DNA of 64,000 nucleotides from Prevotella sp. (GCA_017475265.1 JAFVFY010000027.1:1-64000), one strand, 5' to 3'; positions 15,165 to 23,842 are shown, counted from the stretch's first letter. Notes: generated from the letters alone by a model not told the origin. Program-made: numbers and translations.

Positions 15165-15899
15165 CTACCGCTTGGTGAAACATAGCGAGAGGATGCTGAT
15201 GCGGACGTCATCGGCTTGGCACAGTTGGCGTGCACAGGAGGTGACGGTAGCACCCGTCGTCACCACGTCGTCGATGATGAGGATATGACGATGCTCAGCC
15301 TTTTGCGGAGCTACAAGTTTAAACACCGACTCCACGTTCTGTGCCCGGTCCCAGGCATGACGGCGCGTCTGACTTCCGGTAAAGGCGGTGCGCTTCACGA
15401 TGCCATTTTCCACAGGAATACCCGTCACTTGACTCACGCCTTTGGCTATCTCCCGGCTCTGGTTGTAGCCGCGGCTCCACTGGCGGCGGCGAGTCAGCGG
15501 AACAGGCACGATGAGGTCTATGCCATCGAAGAATCCGCTGGAGGCCATCGTCTGTGCCGCTATGCGTCCCATGTCCTCAGCAACGTTGCGATGCCCATGG
15601 TATTTCAGGTCGTAGATAATCTTGCTCGGCTGAGCGTGGGACTCATAGAAGAAGAGCGCCGCCGCCCGTTCCATGCTGTTGGGCCGCTGTCCCGTCTCTC
15701 CCCCGGCAAGTGGTATCTGTCCCCAGAAGAGCCTCGCCATCTGGTTGTCGTAGGGCGAGAGCCAGAAGTGTGTCAGCGGCAGATGCAGATGACAGGTCGC
15801 ACACAGCACACTCTCGTTCACTGACAGCCTCCCACCGCAAACAGAGCAGGTACGCGGAGCGATGAGATCGAACAGGCGGGTAAGGAAGCTGGCCTTCAT
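15165..15899 (-). CDS. comF: ComF-family phosphoribosyltransferase-like protein
   Basis: The 244-residue product has an N-terminal zinc-ribbon (CSVCGGRLS, then CATCH) and a C-terminal phosphoribosyltransferase fold with the PRPP-loop ILIIDDVVTTGATVTSC. It also has VPVPLTRRRQWSRGYNQS, typical of ComF. In naturally competent bacteria ComF helps the uptake of single-stranded DNA across the inner membrane; in others the role is unclear. The ATG at 15899 begins MKASFLTRLFDLIAPR, the usual ComF start, and lies five bases after the RecX stop, so the two are likely co-transcribed. Confidence 0.88.
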   Translation of the reverse strand: MKASFLTRLFDLIAPRTCSVCGGRLSVNESVLCATCHLHLPLTHFWLSPYDNQMARLFWGQIPLAGGETGQRPNSMERAAALFFYESHAQPSKIIYDLKYHGHRNVAEDMGRIAAQTMASSGFFDGIDLIVPVPLTRRRQWSRGYNQSREIAKGVSQVTGIPVENGIVKRTAFTGSQTRRHAWDRAQNVESVFKLVAPQKAEHRHILIIDDVVTTGATVTSCARQLCQADDVRISILSLCFTKR

Positions 15900-15904
15900 C
15901 AGTT

Positions 15905-16384
15905 CTAATCCGTGAAGTCTGTGTCTTCTGTATGCCCTAAGCACTGGCGAATAAGATCCATGGTGAAGCCACGGCTGAGGGCATGTTTCGTGACTTTCAT
16001 GCGCAGCTCATAGTCGCTGGCAGCACGGGTAGTACGCAACTTCTGCTTCACTAAGGGGCGAAGCACGGCGAGATACTCCTCGTCGTCCACCTCGTCAAGC
16101 ACATTGCCGATGATGTCCTCGTCAATGCGCTTCATCCACAGTGCCTGTTCTATCTTCCTCCGTCCCCACTTGCCATAGCGCACCTTGTCGTTCACGTAGG
16201 CACGGGTAAACCGCTCGTCATCCACGTATCGTCCATCCGTGAGCTGCTGCATCACCTTGGCCTGGTCCTCCTCCGAGAGTCCCCACTGCCGCATCTTCTC
16301 CAGCATGTCGTGCTGACAATACTCTCGGCGTGCACAAAGCGCTGCCAATCGTGAAAAGGTGTTCTTTACATCCATTGGACTCAA
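15905..16384 (-). CDS. recX: RecX-family regulator of RecA
   Basis: The 159 residues show the three-helix repeats of RecX: ARREYCQHDMLEKMRQWG, RYVDDERFTRAYVNDKVR with KWGRRKIEQALWMKRID, and a C-terminal repeat around SDYELRMKVTKHALSRGF. RecX binds RecA filaments and limits recombination and SOS induction. The second Met (16375, MDVKNTF) may be the true start. It is preceded at a six-base distance by the beta-helix gene and followed closely by comF. No recA gene is present in the window. Confidence 0.9.
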   Translation of the reverse strand: MSPMDVKNTFSRLAALCARREYCQHDMLEKMRQWGLSEEDQAKVMQQLTDGRYVDDERFTRAYVNDKVRYGKWGRRKIEQALWMKRIDEDIIGNVLDEVDDEEYLAVLRPLVKQKLRTTRAASDYELRMKVTKHALSRGFTMDLIRQCLGHTEDTDFTD

Positions 16385-16390
16385 ATAGGT

Positions 16391-17848
16391 TTAGCGAAAG
16401 ATCTTCTTCCCATCGACGATGAAAGGTCTCTTGAACATTCTGCCGTATGAAGATTTTTCATCTATACGTCGTCCCTGCATGTCGTAGGCTTTTGCCGGTG
16501 TGTGTCGTTGATGACTTGTGGCGGAATTTATGGCGGTCTCTTCCGCGCCGTAGGGCGGCATGTAGACGACCTCTCCCAGACTGGCATCGTCTGACTTGTG
16601 CAAGATAACGTTCTCTATCCGCTCCCGTGTCTGTTCCTCAACGTTCCAAGTGTTGTTTTGGGCATAAACAGTATTTGCAGAATTGTTACAGAGGTCATAC
16701 AGCAGACCGTCGAAGCCGTTGTTGCGGAACACGTTCTGCCCTGAGTTGTATTCGGGTGCCTCCTTGTCCACATCGATGCGGCCCAGGTTGATGTCCTTGC
16801 AGCCATTGATGACAACTCCCCGGTGGGAGCCTTCTATCAGACAATCCATAACCTTTGCCGTCTGATTGTTGTCTGGGTCGTTGAAACAGATGGCGCAACC
16901 GCCATCGCCCTCTGTCAGGTCAGCCTCGAAGCGATTATTGCGCAGCTTGCAGCCTTCTATCCACACGTCCATTGCGCCTGTCGTACTGATGCCGTAGCGA
17001 TGATTCTCTATCTGACAGTCAAATATATCGAAATGGTTTCCTTCCGTACCAGCGAGATTACACACGCCGATGGCGCCCGACGCGCTCTCCGTAGAGCCGC
17101 CCAGGAGCGTACAGGTATCCACCCAAACATGCTTGGCTGCAGTCAGATTCAGCTGGGGAATGTCGGGGTACTGCTGCGAGTTCCCCACGAATTTGCAGTT
17201 CCAGACATACACGCTGCTGGGGATATTGGCATTGCCGGCAATGGCGGCCTTTTGACAGTTCACGAAGTCGCAGTTCATAATCAAGGATGGCATCTCAGGA
17301 GTGTCTTCCAGGTAAAGAGCCCCCGACGGTTCTCCCTGATAATAGTAGAACCAACATTCCTGCACTTGCACGTAAGCCTTCGTCTCTATTTGCAGTCCTA
17401 TGTACTCAAAATTGATGCCATTCACCCAAACCATCTTTGACACATCCTTGGTGGCCAGCACGATGCCAGTCGGCCGGTCGGTCTCTTCGTTGCGGGTGAA
17501 GGTTACGGCTTTTAAGCGTTCAAGACGGGCACCTATGCTCCAGCCGCCATACTCCACAACACAAATTTGGTAGCCAAAATCGGCCTCGCCCTCGATGCGT
17601 AATCCTACACCATCGCCGAAGCGCACGACATAACTCAATGGCTTATCTTGGAACATGAAAGAGTCACCCTCGGCAATGGTATCGGTCTCCATCACCACGT
17701 AAGTATTGTCGTCCGTCTTGCTCACTCCCGAGCCCTCTATTTGTGAGAGCATCTCGAAAGTGTACTCCGTGCCGTCGCCCGCCGTCCTGTAGGCGTGGGA
17801 AGCAGTGGCCATGACACTGGCCCAAAAAAACATCACTAACTTTTTCAT
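16391..17848 (-). CDS. Secreted right-handed beta-helix protein
   Basis: The 485-residue product has a signal peptide (MKKLVMFFWASVMATASHA) and a long series of about 22-residue repeats with Asn- and Gly-rich turns (NCDFVNCQKAAIAGNANI, WVDTCTLLGGSTES, CQIENHRYGISTTG, CLIEGSHRGVVINGC), the pattern of parallel beta-helix (pectate-lyase-like, NosD-like) proteins. I see no certain lyase catalytic residues, so binding or structural roles are as likely as polysaccharide cleavage. The C-terminus ends in AYDMQGRRI...FIVDGKKIFR, the same kind of tail as on the GH27 enzyme and the M6 peptidase, probably a secretion or anchoring signal. Confidence 0.75.
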   Translation of the reverse strand: MKKLVMFFWASVMATASHAYRTAGDGTEYTFEMLSQIEGSGVSKTDDNTYVVMETDTIAEGDSFMFQDKPLSYVVRFGDGVGLRIEGEADFGYQICVVEYGGWSIGARLERLKAVTFTRNEETDRPTGIVLATKDVSKMVWVNGINFEYIGLQIETKAYVQVQECWFYYYQGEPSGALYLEDTPEMPSLIMNCDFVNCQKAAIAGNANIPSSVYVWNCKFVGNSQQYPDIPQLNLTAAKHVWVDTCTLLGGSTESASGAIGVCNLAGTEGNHFDIFDCQIENHRYGISTTGAMDVWIEGCKLRNNRFEADLTEGDGGCAICFNDPDNNQTAKVMDCLIEGSHRGVVINGCKDINLGRIDVDKEAPEYNSGQNVFRNNGFDGLLYDLCNNSANTVYAQNNTWNVEEQTRERIENVILHKSDDASLGEVVYMPPYGAEETAINSATSHQRHTPAKAYDMQGRRIDEKSSYGRMFKRPFIVDGKKIFR

Positions 17849-17939
17849 TTAATCACTAACTACTATTTAATTATTCACTATATATGTAAATAAACGCTGC
17901 GTTCCGCCGTTTTATTGCATATAAATACAGATTAATACA

Positions 17940-17994
17940 GGGAACGCGGATGTCCTCGTCCGCCATCAATGCGGACGGGAACACCCGCGTTCCC
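17940..17994. terminator. Compound hairpin downstream of htpG
   Basis: The outer stem GGGAACGCGG/CCGCGTTCCC (17940-17949 with 17985-17994) encloses an inner stem CGTCCGC/GCGGACG (17957-17963 with 17971-17977). It lies after the htpG stop in the direction of transcription and before the beta-helix gene. It could act as a terminator or be a mobile palindromic repeat. Confidence 0.55.
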
Positions 17995-18006
17995 CAGTTC
18001 TACTGA

Positions 18007-18025
18007 CTCAACTTTGCAAGTTGAG
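18007..18025. terminator. Small hairpin just after the htpG stop
   Basis: A perfect 8-bp stem CTCAACTT/AAGTTGAG with a three-base loop starts 10 nt beyond the htpG stop codon. No U-run follows, so it may protect the mRNA end rather than terminate transcription. Confidence 0.45.
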
Positions 18026-18034
18026 CTATTACTG

Positions 18035-20128
18035 CTACTTTATGAGCTCTACGGAGCGGCGGAGGAAGCGGTCGAGGGCCTCGCCCTTGAGCATGCCGTT
18101 CTGCAGGAGTGCCAGGTCGATGAGCTGGTGAACGATGTCGTTCTTGGCGGCATAGTCGACGATGACCTGCTGCTTCTTTGCTTTCTGGTCGTCGATGGCC
18201 TTTTGCGTATTGGCCTTGTCGTCCTTCTCTTCTTGGGTGATTTCCTCGGGTTTCTTCTTGTCCTGCATCTGGTTGATGGCAGCCAGACGGGCTTCCTGAC
18301 CCTTTATCTCGCTCTCGATGGGCTTCAATGTTTCGCCGATGGCGGCTGTTGTGTCGTCGATGACGCGCTTGATGAGCGGGTGGTCGCTGTTGAGCACGAG
18401 GTTGTAGGAGTCGGGCATCTGTCCGTAGAAGCCCATGCCCTGCTGGTAGCGGCTCATCTCCTTCATACGGCGCATCCATTCGTTTTGAGTAATCAGCACA
18501 GGACGTTGCTCCTCGCCCAAGGCGCTAACCTCAACGAGGTATTCGACTTTCTTGTCGGTGCCTGATGGCAACTGCGACTTGAACACCGCTGACAGATTGT
18601 CAGACGTGGCAGCGTCAAGCTGCGACTCCTTCTTGTCGTCCTTCGGGATGAGGCGGTCGATGGTGTCGGCATCAACGCGGCTGAAGCGGCACTTCTCGAA
18701 CTTCTGTTCCAAGGTCTGCACGGTGGGTACGTCAAGCTGTCCGTCCATGAGCAGCACGCTGTAGCCCTTATCCTGAGCAGCCTTGATGTAAGAGTACTGC
18801 TCGTCCTTATCGGTGGCGTAGAGATAGACCAGCGTGTCGTCCTTGTCCTTCTGCGAGGCCTCGATGAGCTTCTTGTACTCCTCGAAGGTAAAGAACTTGT
18901 TCTCCGTGTCCTTCAGCAGGGCGAAGTCCTTGGCGCGGTCGTAGAAGTCGGCCTCGGAGAGTATGCCATAATTAATAAAGAGCTTCAGGTCGTCCCATTT
19001 CTCCTCGTAGGCCTTGCGGTCCTCGTTGAAGATGGCCTTCAGTCGGTCTGCTACTTTCTTCGTGATGTAGGTCGAGATCTTCTTCACCTCGCGGTCGCTC
19101 TGCAGGTAGGAACGGCTGACGTTCAGCGGAATGTCCGGCGAATCGATGACGCCGTGGAGCAGCGTGAGGAACTCCGGCACGATGCCCTCCACCTGGTCGG
19201 TGACAAACACCTGGTTGCAGTAGAGCTGAATCTTGTTGCGCGTAATCTCGATGTTGTTCTTGATACGTGGGAAGTAGAGAATGCCCGTGAGGTGGAAGGG
19301 GTAGTCCACGTTGAGGTGAATCCAGAAGAGCGGCTCGTCGTGCATGGGGTAGAGCGTGCGATAGAACGACTTGTAGTCCTCGTCCTTCAGCGTCGAGGGC
19401 GTCTTGGTCCACAGCGGCTCCACACTATTTATAATATTGTCCTCGGCGGTGTCCACCATCTTGCTCTCGTCCTTGCTCCACTCCTGCTTCTTGCCGAAGG
19501 CCACGGGCACGGGCAGGAACTTGCAGTACTTGTTGAGCAGACCCTCCAGCTTGTACTTGTCGAGGAACTCCTTGCAGTCGTCGTCGATGTAGAGGATGAT
19601 GTCCGTTCCCCTTTCAATAGGAGCACCTGTTGCGGCAGATTTGTAATCAGGAGCGTCGTCAATCTCGAAGGCGGGGCTGCCATCGCAACTCCACTTCACG
19701 GTCTTCGAACCCTCCTTGTATGACTTAGTGATAATCTCCACCTTCTTCGACACCATGAACGAAGAGTAAAAACCCAGTCCGAAGTGTCCGATGATGTTGT
19801 TGGCGTTGTCCTTGTACTTCTCCAGGAAGTCGCTCACGCCCGAGAAGGCAATCTGGTTGATGTATTTGTCAATCTCCTCCTCGGTCATGCCGATTCCGTG
19901 GTCGGAGATGGTAATGGTGCCCTTGTCCGCATCAAGGTTGACGCGCACGGTGAGGTCGCCCAGGTCGCCCTTGAAGTCGCCCTTCTCCTGAAGAGTCTTC
20001 ATCTTCTGCGTGGCGTCGACGGCGTTCGACACCATCTCGCGCAGGAAAATCTCGTGGTCTGAATAGAGAAACTTTTTGATGACGGGGAAGATGTTCTCAG
20101 TCGTAACCCCTATGTTGCCTTTCTGCAT
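18035..20128 (-). CDS. htpG: Molecular chaperone HtpG (Hsp90)
   Basis: The 697-residue protein has the full Hsp90 layout. The N-terminal ATPase has FLREMVSNAVDATQK, the DHGIGMTEEEI loop and GHFGLGFYSSFMV. The middle domain includes LPLNVSRSYLQ-like residues (IPLNVSRSYLQSDREV) that complete the ATP site, and a C-terminal dimerisation domain follows. It is a cytoplasmic ATP-driven chaperone for client proteins under stress. It is slightly longer than the 620-680 usual for the family because of a Lys/Glu-rich stretch near residues 610-650. No clear TAnnTTTG promoter is seen upstream, which might reflect another sigma factor. Confidence 0.97.
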   Translation of the reverse strand: MQKGNIGVTTENIFPVIKKFLYSDHEIFLREMVSNAVDATQKMKTLQEKGDFKGDLGDLTVRVNLDADKGTITISDHGIGMTEEEIDKYINQIAFSGVSDFLEKYKDNANNIIGHFGLGFYSSFMVSKKVEIITKSYKEGSKTVKWSCDGSPAFEIDDAPDYKSAATGAPIERGTDIILYIDDDCKEFLDKYKLEGLLNKYCKFLPVPVAFGKKQEWSKDESKMVDTAEDNIINSVEPLWTKTPSTLKDEDYKSFYRTLYPMHDEPLFWIHLNVDYPFHLTGILYFPRIKNNIEITRNKIQLYCNQVFVTDQVEGIVPEFLTLLHGVIDSPDIPLNVSRSYLQSDREVKKISTYITKKVADRLKAIFNEDRKAYEEKWDDLKLFINYGILSEADFYDRAKDFALLKDTENKFFTFEEYKKLIEASQKDKDDTLVYLYATDKDEQYSYIKAAQDKGYSVLLMDGQLDVPTVQTLEQKFEKCRFSRVDADTIDRLIPKDDKKESQLDAATSDNLSAVFKSQLPSGTDKKVEYLVEVSALGEEQRPVLITQNEWMRRMKEMSRYQQGMGFYGQMPDSYNLVLNSDHPLIKRVIDDTTAAIGETLKPIESEIKGQEARLAAINQMQDKKKPEEITQEEKDDKANTQKAIDDQKAKKQQVIVDYAAKNDIVHQLIDLALLQNGMLKGEALDRFLRRSVELIK

Positions 20129-20261
20129 AATATAAATAATGTATTAAGTGAATGATTCTTTGGCCACCTCTCCGCAAAAGGTGTGCCATGAAACGGCGAC
20201 TGCCATTTCGTCACTCTTATGTTCTCGTAGGGAATCTAGCTGGGAGGGGCTGGATAGGGAC

Positions 20262-20690
20262 TTATCCCTCTAGCAAAACAACCTCTATACCCGCCCTTTT
20301 CAGCAGCTCTATACCGTCGATCAGACGGTAGTTCTCACCATAAACTACGCGCTTGATGCCGGCCTGAATGATGAGCTTGGCACACTCTATACAGGGCGAG
20401 GCGGTGATATAGATGGTGGCCCCGTCGCTGTTGTTGCTGGAGCGGGCCAGCTTCGTGATGGCGTTGGCCTCAGCGTGGAGCACGTAAGTCTTGGTCACGC
20501 CTTGCTCATCCTCGCAAACATTCTCGAAGCCCGACGGCGTGCCGTTATACCCGTCGCTGATAATCATCTTGTCCTTCACTACCAATGCACCCACCTGCCT
20601 CCGTTGGCAATAGCTGTTCTCCGCCCAGATACGTGCCATACGCAGATAGCGCAGGTCCAGCAACCGCTGTTTCTCCGTCTTGTTTTCCAT
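20262..20690 (-). CDS. dCMP deaminase (ComEB/dCMP-type cytidine deaminase family)
   Basis: The 142-residue protein has the zinc-deaminase signature: HAEANAI (zinc His and catalytic Glu) and SPCIECAKLIIQAGIKRVVY with the two zinc cysteines. An N-terminal RQVGALVVKDKMIISDGYNG also matches dCMP deaminases. It would convert dCMP to dUMP for thymidylate synthesis in the cytoplasm. The length is normal. A divergent promoter pair separates it from the toxin-antitoxin genes. Confidence 0.9.
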   Translation of the reverse strand: MENKTEKQRLLDLRYLRMARIWAENSYCQRRQVGALVVKDKMIISDGYNGTPSGFENVCEDEQGVTKTYVLHAEANAITKLARSSNNSDGATIYITASPCIECAKLIIQAGIKRVVYGENYRLIDGIELLKRAGIEVVLLEG

Positions 20691-20714
20691 CTTGTCAAAT
20701 TATTAATTACGCTG

Positions 20715-20745
20715 CAAAGTTACCTATTTTTCCGCTACTTGCAAA
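20715..20745 (-). promoter_or_regulatory. Promoter of the dCMP deaminase gene
   Basis: On the minus strand TTTG (20745-20742), 19 nt, TAACTTTG (20722-20715), about 25 nt before the ATG. Confidence 0.65.
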
Positions 20746-20761
20746 TTTTTAGACAGTTTTC

Positions 20762-20792
20762 TTTGTTCTGTAGCAAATAATTCGTAATTTTG
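20762..20792 (+). promoter_or_regulatory. Promoter of the toxin-antitoxin genes
   Basis: TTTG (20762-20765), 19 nt, TAATTTTG (20785-20792), with the antitoxin ATG at 20816. It is divergent from the dCMP deaminase promoter 16 nt away. Confidence 0.65.
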
Positions 20793-20815
20793 CACCCAAC
20801 TTCAAGTTCACAGTC

Positions 20816-21103
20816 ATGGAAGAAAAGAAATACCCAGCAATTGAAGAGGAAGACGGCTATGGATGTCTGTCAGCCGAAAATTCTGTTGTGGCATACGCTA
20901 CAAGCCAGTCGACCCCATATATAAATGAGCGTATGCTGTTCGATTACCCATCAGATTACGACCCGGGCATCGGTCCATACAGCATCAAAGAAATGAATGA
21001 AAGGATTGACAGGGTAGAGGCAGACAGAAGTAATCCTGACAAATGGATTCGTGTGGATGATTTCTGGAGTGCAATGCAAAAGGAACACTTATGGCTTCAA
21101 TAG
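20816..21103 (+). CDS. Small acidic protein, probable antitoxin
   Basis: The 95-residue product is acidic (MEEKKYPAIEEEDGYG) and ends in a helical part (IKEMNERIDRVEADRS, VDDFWSAMQKEHLW). I do not recognise a named family. It overlaps the start of a ParE/RelE-like toxin frame by 13 bases, the classic layout of an antitoxin followed by its toxin, and it has its own promoter. The C-terminal helix would be the likely toxin-binding part. Antitoxin identity is inferred from position. Confidence 0.65.
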   Translation: MEEKKYPAIEEEDGYGCLSAENSVVAYATSQSTPYINERMLFDYPSDYDPGIGPYSIKEMNERIDRVEADRSNPDKWIRVDDFWSAMQKEHLWLQ

Positions 21104-21411
21104 AATGGCATGAGGCTGCATGGTCACTGTTCAATGACCATGTTGAATATGCACGATACGAATTCGGAAGGAAAACCAGCAAAAAATGGCTCAAGGAGAT
21201 GGCCGAGATAGATAAGTGATTACGGCTTCACCCTGAATCATACACTCAAGAACCTTTACTAAGAGGCAGGGAAGTCATCTACAGATATTGCCATATTATG
21301 AAAAGGTTCAAAATCATTTATCATTACGATAAGACAAAAGACACCGTACATATTGTAGACCTATGGGACACATTGCAAAACCCTGCAACACTTATTCAAA
21401 GAATAGAATGA
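21091..21411 (+). pseudogene. ParE/RelE-type toxin gene with one in-frame TGA
   Basis: From ATG 21091 the frame reads 42 residues (MASIEWHEAAW..., KTSKKWLKEMAEIDK), then TGA at 21217-21219, then continues open for 63 codons (LRLHPESYTQEPLL, RYCHIMKRFKIIYHYD, TVHIVDLWDTLQNP) to a TGA at 21409. The joined product has the size and strand order of RelE/ParE toxins, including the basic centre and the final strand with DLWD. One base change, for example CGA to TGA, explains it. The toxin is probably inactive, unless this is a sequencing error or the stop is read through. Confidence 0.75.
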
Positions 21412-21464
21412 AATAGCATTTTTTCTTTTTTATATTTCTTTCAGAATATTCTTGACCCGAAAGT

Positions 21465-21495
21465 TTTGCCCATTCATTATTTTTGAGTACTTTTG
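21465..21495 (+). promoter_or_regulatory. Promoter of the IscU-like/GGGtGRT operon
   Basis: TTTG (21465-21468), 19 nt, TACTTTTG (21488-21495), with the first ATG at 21543. Confidence 0.65.
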
Positions 21496-21542
21496 CAGCG
21501 CAAATAGTAAAATAGTAAATTGTCTAATTGTAAAATTAAGCT

Positions 21543-22244
21543 ATGATTTATTCAAAGGAAGTTGAAAACATGTGCGTTGTGGCCAAAGGCCCCAACCACG
21601 GGCCGGCTCCTATCCCCGAAGAGGGAAAGTGGATTCAGGCCAAGGAGATTAAGGACATTTCGGGCTACACCCACGGTATCGGCTGGTGCGCTCCTCAGCA
21701 GGGAGCCTGCAAACTGAGCCTTAACGTGAAGGACGGCGTCATCCAGGAGGCCCTCGTAGAGACCATCGGTTGCACGGGCATGACCCACAGTGCTGCCATG
21801 GCCAGCGAGATTCTTCCCGGCAAGACCATCCTCGAGGCTCTGAACACCGACCTCGTGTGCGATGCCATCAACACCGCCATGCGCGAGCTGTTCCTGCAGA
21901 TTGTCTATGGTCGCACCCAGAGCGCCTTCTCAGAGGGCGGTCTCGTCATCGGCGCCGGTCTGGAGGATCTCGGCAAGGGTCTGCGCTCGCAGACTGGTAC
22001 ACTCTATGGTACTGTGGCCAAGGGCACACGCTATCTGGAGCTCACCGAGGGCTACATCACCAAGCAGTTCCTCGACAAGGACAACCAGGTGTGCGGCTAC
22101 GAGTATGTGCACCTCGGCAAGATGATGGAAGCCATCAAGGGCGGCATGGACGCCAACGAGGCTGTGAAGAAGTTCACCGGCAGCTATGGCCGTACAAAGG
22201 CCGAGCAGGGTGTCGTGAAAGCTATTGACCCACGCAAAGAGTGA
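21543..22244 (+). CDS. IscU/NifU-like iron-sulfur scaffold family protein
   Basis: The 233-residue product contains an IscU-like core: GWCAPQQGACKLSLNVKDGVI, VETIGCTGMTHSAAMASEIL and LVCDAINTAMRELFLQIVYG, with Cys near 49, 56, 77 and 106 as candidate metal ligands. It has about 100 extra residues compared with IscU. Such proteins sit next to GGGtGRT proteins in anaerobic bacteria, as here. A scaffold or metal-cluster role is inferred; the physiological client is not known. A second Met at 21570 (MCVVAKG) may be the start. The stop codon overlaps the first unit of a GATTTAC repeat array. Confidence 0.8.
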   Translation: MIYSKEVENMCVVAKGPNHGPAPIPEEGKWIQAKEIKDISGYTHGIGWCAPQQGACKLSLNVKDGVIQEALVETIGCTGMTHSAAMASEILPGKTILEALNTDLVCDAINTAMRELFLQIVYGRTQSAFSEGGLVIGAGLEDLGKGLRSQTGTLYGTVAKGTRYLELTEGYITKQFLDKDNQVCGYEYVHLGKMMEAIKGGMDANEAVKKFTGSYGRTKAEQGVVKAIDPRKE

Positions 22245-22370
22245 TTTACGATTTACGGATTTACGATTTACGATTTGGCTGCGCGATGCAAGGCCAAGAG
22301 CGTAATTCGGATTCGTAGAACGTATGATGTAATTAATAGTAAATAGTAAATTTGTAAATCGTAAATTAAA
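22243..22370. repeat. GATTTAC heptads and their inverted copies between two genes
   Basis: Four or five GATTTAC-type units start inside the TGA stop of the IscU-like gene. The gap ends with AGTAAATAGTAAATTTG and GTAAATCGTAAATT, the reverse complement of the same motif, four bases before the next ATG. The two sides can pair into a long hairpin. Confidence 0.75.
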
Positions 22371-22373
22371 AAG

Positions 22374-23387
22374 ATGATTAGAAAAGTAAGTTTTGAGAGT
22401 TACGAGCGTCGTATCAAGCAGGTTCTCGCTGCATTGAACGAAAACGGAATTGCCAGCATCGAGGAGGCCAACGAGATTTGCGACAAGGCAGGTGTTGACC
22501 CCTACCTGATGTGTGAGGAGACCCAGGGCATCTGCTTCGAGAATGCCAAGTGGGCATACGTGTGCGGTGCAGCCATCGCCATCAAGAAGGGCGTGAAGAG
22601 CGCTGCCGAGGCTGCCGAGGCCATCGGTATCGGTCTGCAGAGCTTCTGCATCCCCGGAAGCGTCGCCGACGACCGCAAGGTGGGTATCGGCCACGGTAAT
22701 CTGGCCGCCCGTCTGCTCCGCGAGGAGACCGAGTGCTTCGCTTTCCTGGCAGGTCACGAGAGCTTCGCTGCCGCCGAGGGTGCCATCAAGATTGCCGAGA
22801 AGGCTAACAAGGTGCGCCAGAAACCCCTCCGCGTCATTCTGAACGGTCTGGGCAAGGACGCCGCCATGATCATCAGCCGTATCAACGGCTTCACCTACGT
22901 GCAGACACAGTTCGACTATTTCACCGGCGAGGTGAAGGTCGTCAAGGAGACCCCGTACTCAGACGGTCCCCGTGCCAAAGTGAAGTGCTACGGTGCCGAC
23001 GATGTGCGTGAGGGCGTGGCTATCCTGTGGAAGGAGAACGTCGATGTCTCCATCACCGGCAACTCGACCAACCCCACCCGCTTCCAGCACCCCGTGGCCG
23101 GAACGTACAAGAAGGAGCGTGTGCTCGCCGGCAAGCCCTACTTCTCAGTAGCCAGCGGTGGTGGCACAGGCCGCACCCTGCATCCCGACAACATGGCCGC
23201 CGGTCCCGCCAGCTATGGTATGACCGATACCCTGGGCCGTATGCACAGCGATGCTCAGTTCGCCGGTTCCAGCTCGGTGCCCGCTCACGTTGAGATGATG
23301 GGCTTCCTCGGCATCGGTAACAACCCGATGGTGGGTGCAACGGTGTCTATTGCTGTAGAGATTGACCTTGCCCTGAACAAGAAGTAA
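22374..23387 (+). CDS. GGGtGRT family protein
   Basis: The 337-residue protein carries the family's defining SGGGTGRTLHPDN near residues 260-272, with several conserved Cys in the N-terminal part (EICDKAG, LMCEETQGICFENAKWAYVCG) and GHESFAAAEGAIKIAEKANK. The family is known from anaerobic bacteria and has no established function. Its constant neighbour is the IscU-like protein found directly upstream here, so a role with iron-sulfur clusters or in cofactor handling is a fair inference. The Cys in the N-terminal region could bind a cluster. No signal peptide is present. Confidence 0.88.
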   Translation: MIRKVSFESYERRIKQVLAALNENGIASIEEANEICDKAGVDPYLMCEETQGICFENAKWAYVCGAAIAIKKGVKSAAEAAEAIGIGLQSFCIPGSVADDRKVGIGHGNLAARLLREETECFAFLAGHESFAAAEGAIKIAEKANKVRQKPLRVILNGLGKDAAMIISRINGFTYVQTQFDYFTGEVKVVKETPYSDGPRAKVKCYGADDVREGVAILWKENVDVSITGNSTNPTRFQHPVAGTYKKERVLAGKPYFSVASGGGTGRTLHPDNMAAGPASYGMTDTLGRMHSDAQFAGSSSVPAHVEMMGFLGIGNNPMVGATVSIAVEIDLALNKK

Positions 23388-23436
23388 TACTCTACAGCCT
23401 CACACATAGAGGCACTATAGAAACCTACTAATAAAT

Positions 23437-23470
23437 GAAGGGATGCCCCAAAAGGTATCCCTCATTTTTT
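23437..23470. terminator. Terminator between the GGGtGRT and DUF4298 genes
   Basis: GAAGGGATGCC pairs with GGTATCCCTC around a short loop and is followed by a run of six T on the plus strand. The converging gene on the minus strand ends at 23480. Confidence 0.7.
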
Positions 23471-23479
23471 GTCCTCCCT

Positions 23480-23782
23480 TCATTCCTCATCACTTTCAAC
23501 GGTGTATCTCCTGATGCGTTCCATCAGGTCGCGGTTATCGTTGAGGAGATTCCAAATGCCGTCCTCGGAAAGCACGCCGCGCTTCAGTCCTGCGGGCAGG
23601 CGACCGACCTCGTCATCGGCAAAGTCTCGCTTCCAGTCATCGCTGTCGTAATAGTCACAGAGCGCGGAAATGGACTCCTGCGCCTCCTCATACTTGTCGA
23701 GCGCGGCCGAGAGTTCCATCACGGCTGCCGAGGCACGCTCCATGTGCCGCTCCATCTCGCTGATTCTGTCAATTTGCTTCAT
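23480..23782 (-). CDS. DUF4298 family protein
   Basis: The 100-residue product is helical and acidic. It shows the DUF4298 features: an N-terminal helix rich in Glu/Met, the block LCDYYDSDDWKRDFADDE, then LKRGVLSEDGIWNLL. The function is unknown. A TAACTTTG box at 23850-23843 lies about 60 nt upstream, so it is probably transcribed alone. Confidence 0.75.
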   Translation of the reverse strand: MKQIDRISEMERHMERASAAVMELSAALDKYEEAQESISALCDYYDSDDWKRDFADDEVGRLPAGLKRGVLSEDGIWNLLNDNRDLMERIRRYTVESDEE

Positions 23783-23842
23783 TTAGTTAAGACGTATAGA
23801 GACATATTCTTGTATTTGTCTGCATGTTACGGATTCTTGCGG

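Noticed and set aside
21217-21219. TGA read as a sense codon
   Set aside because: TGA is used as a normal stop by many intact genes here, for example at 7036 and 22242, and no recoding element was seen. A mutation is the simpler explanation.
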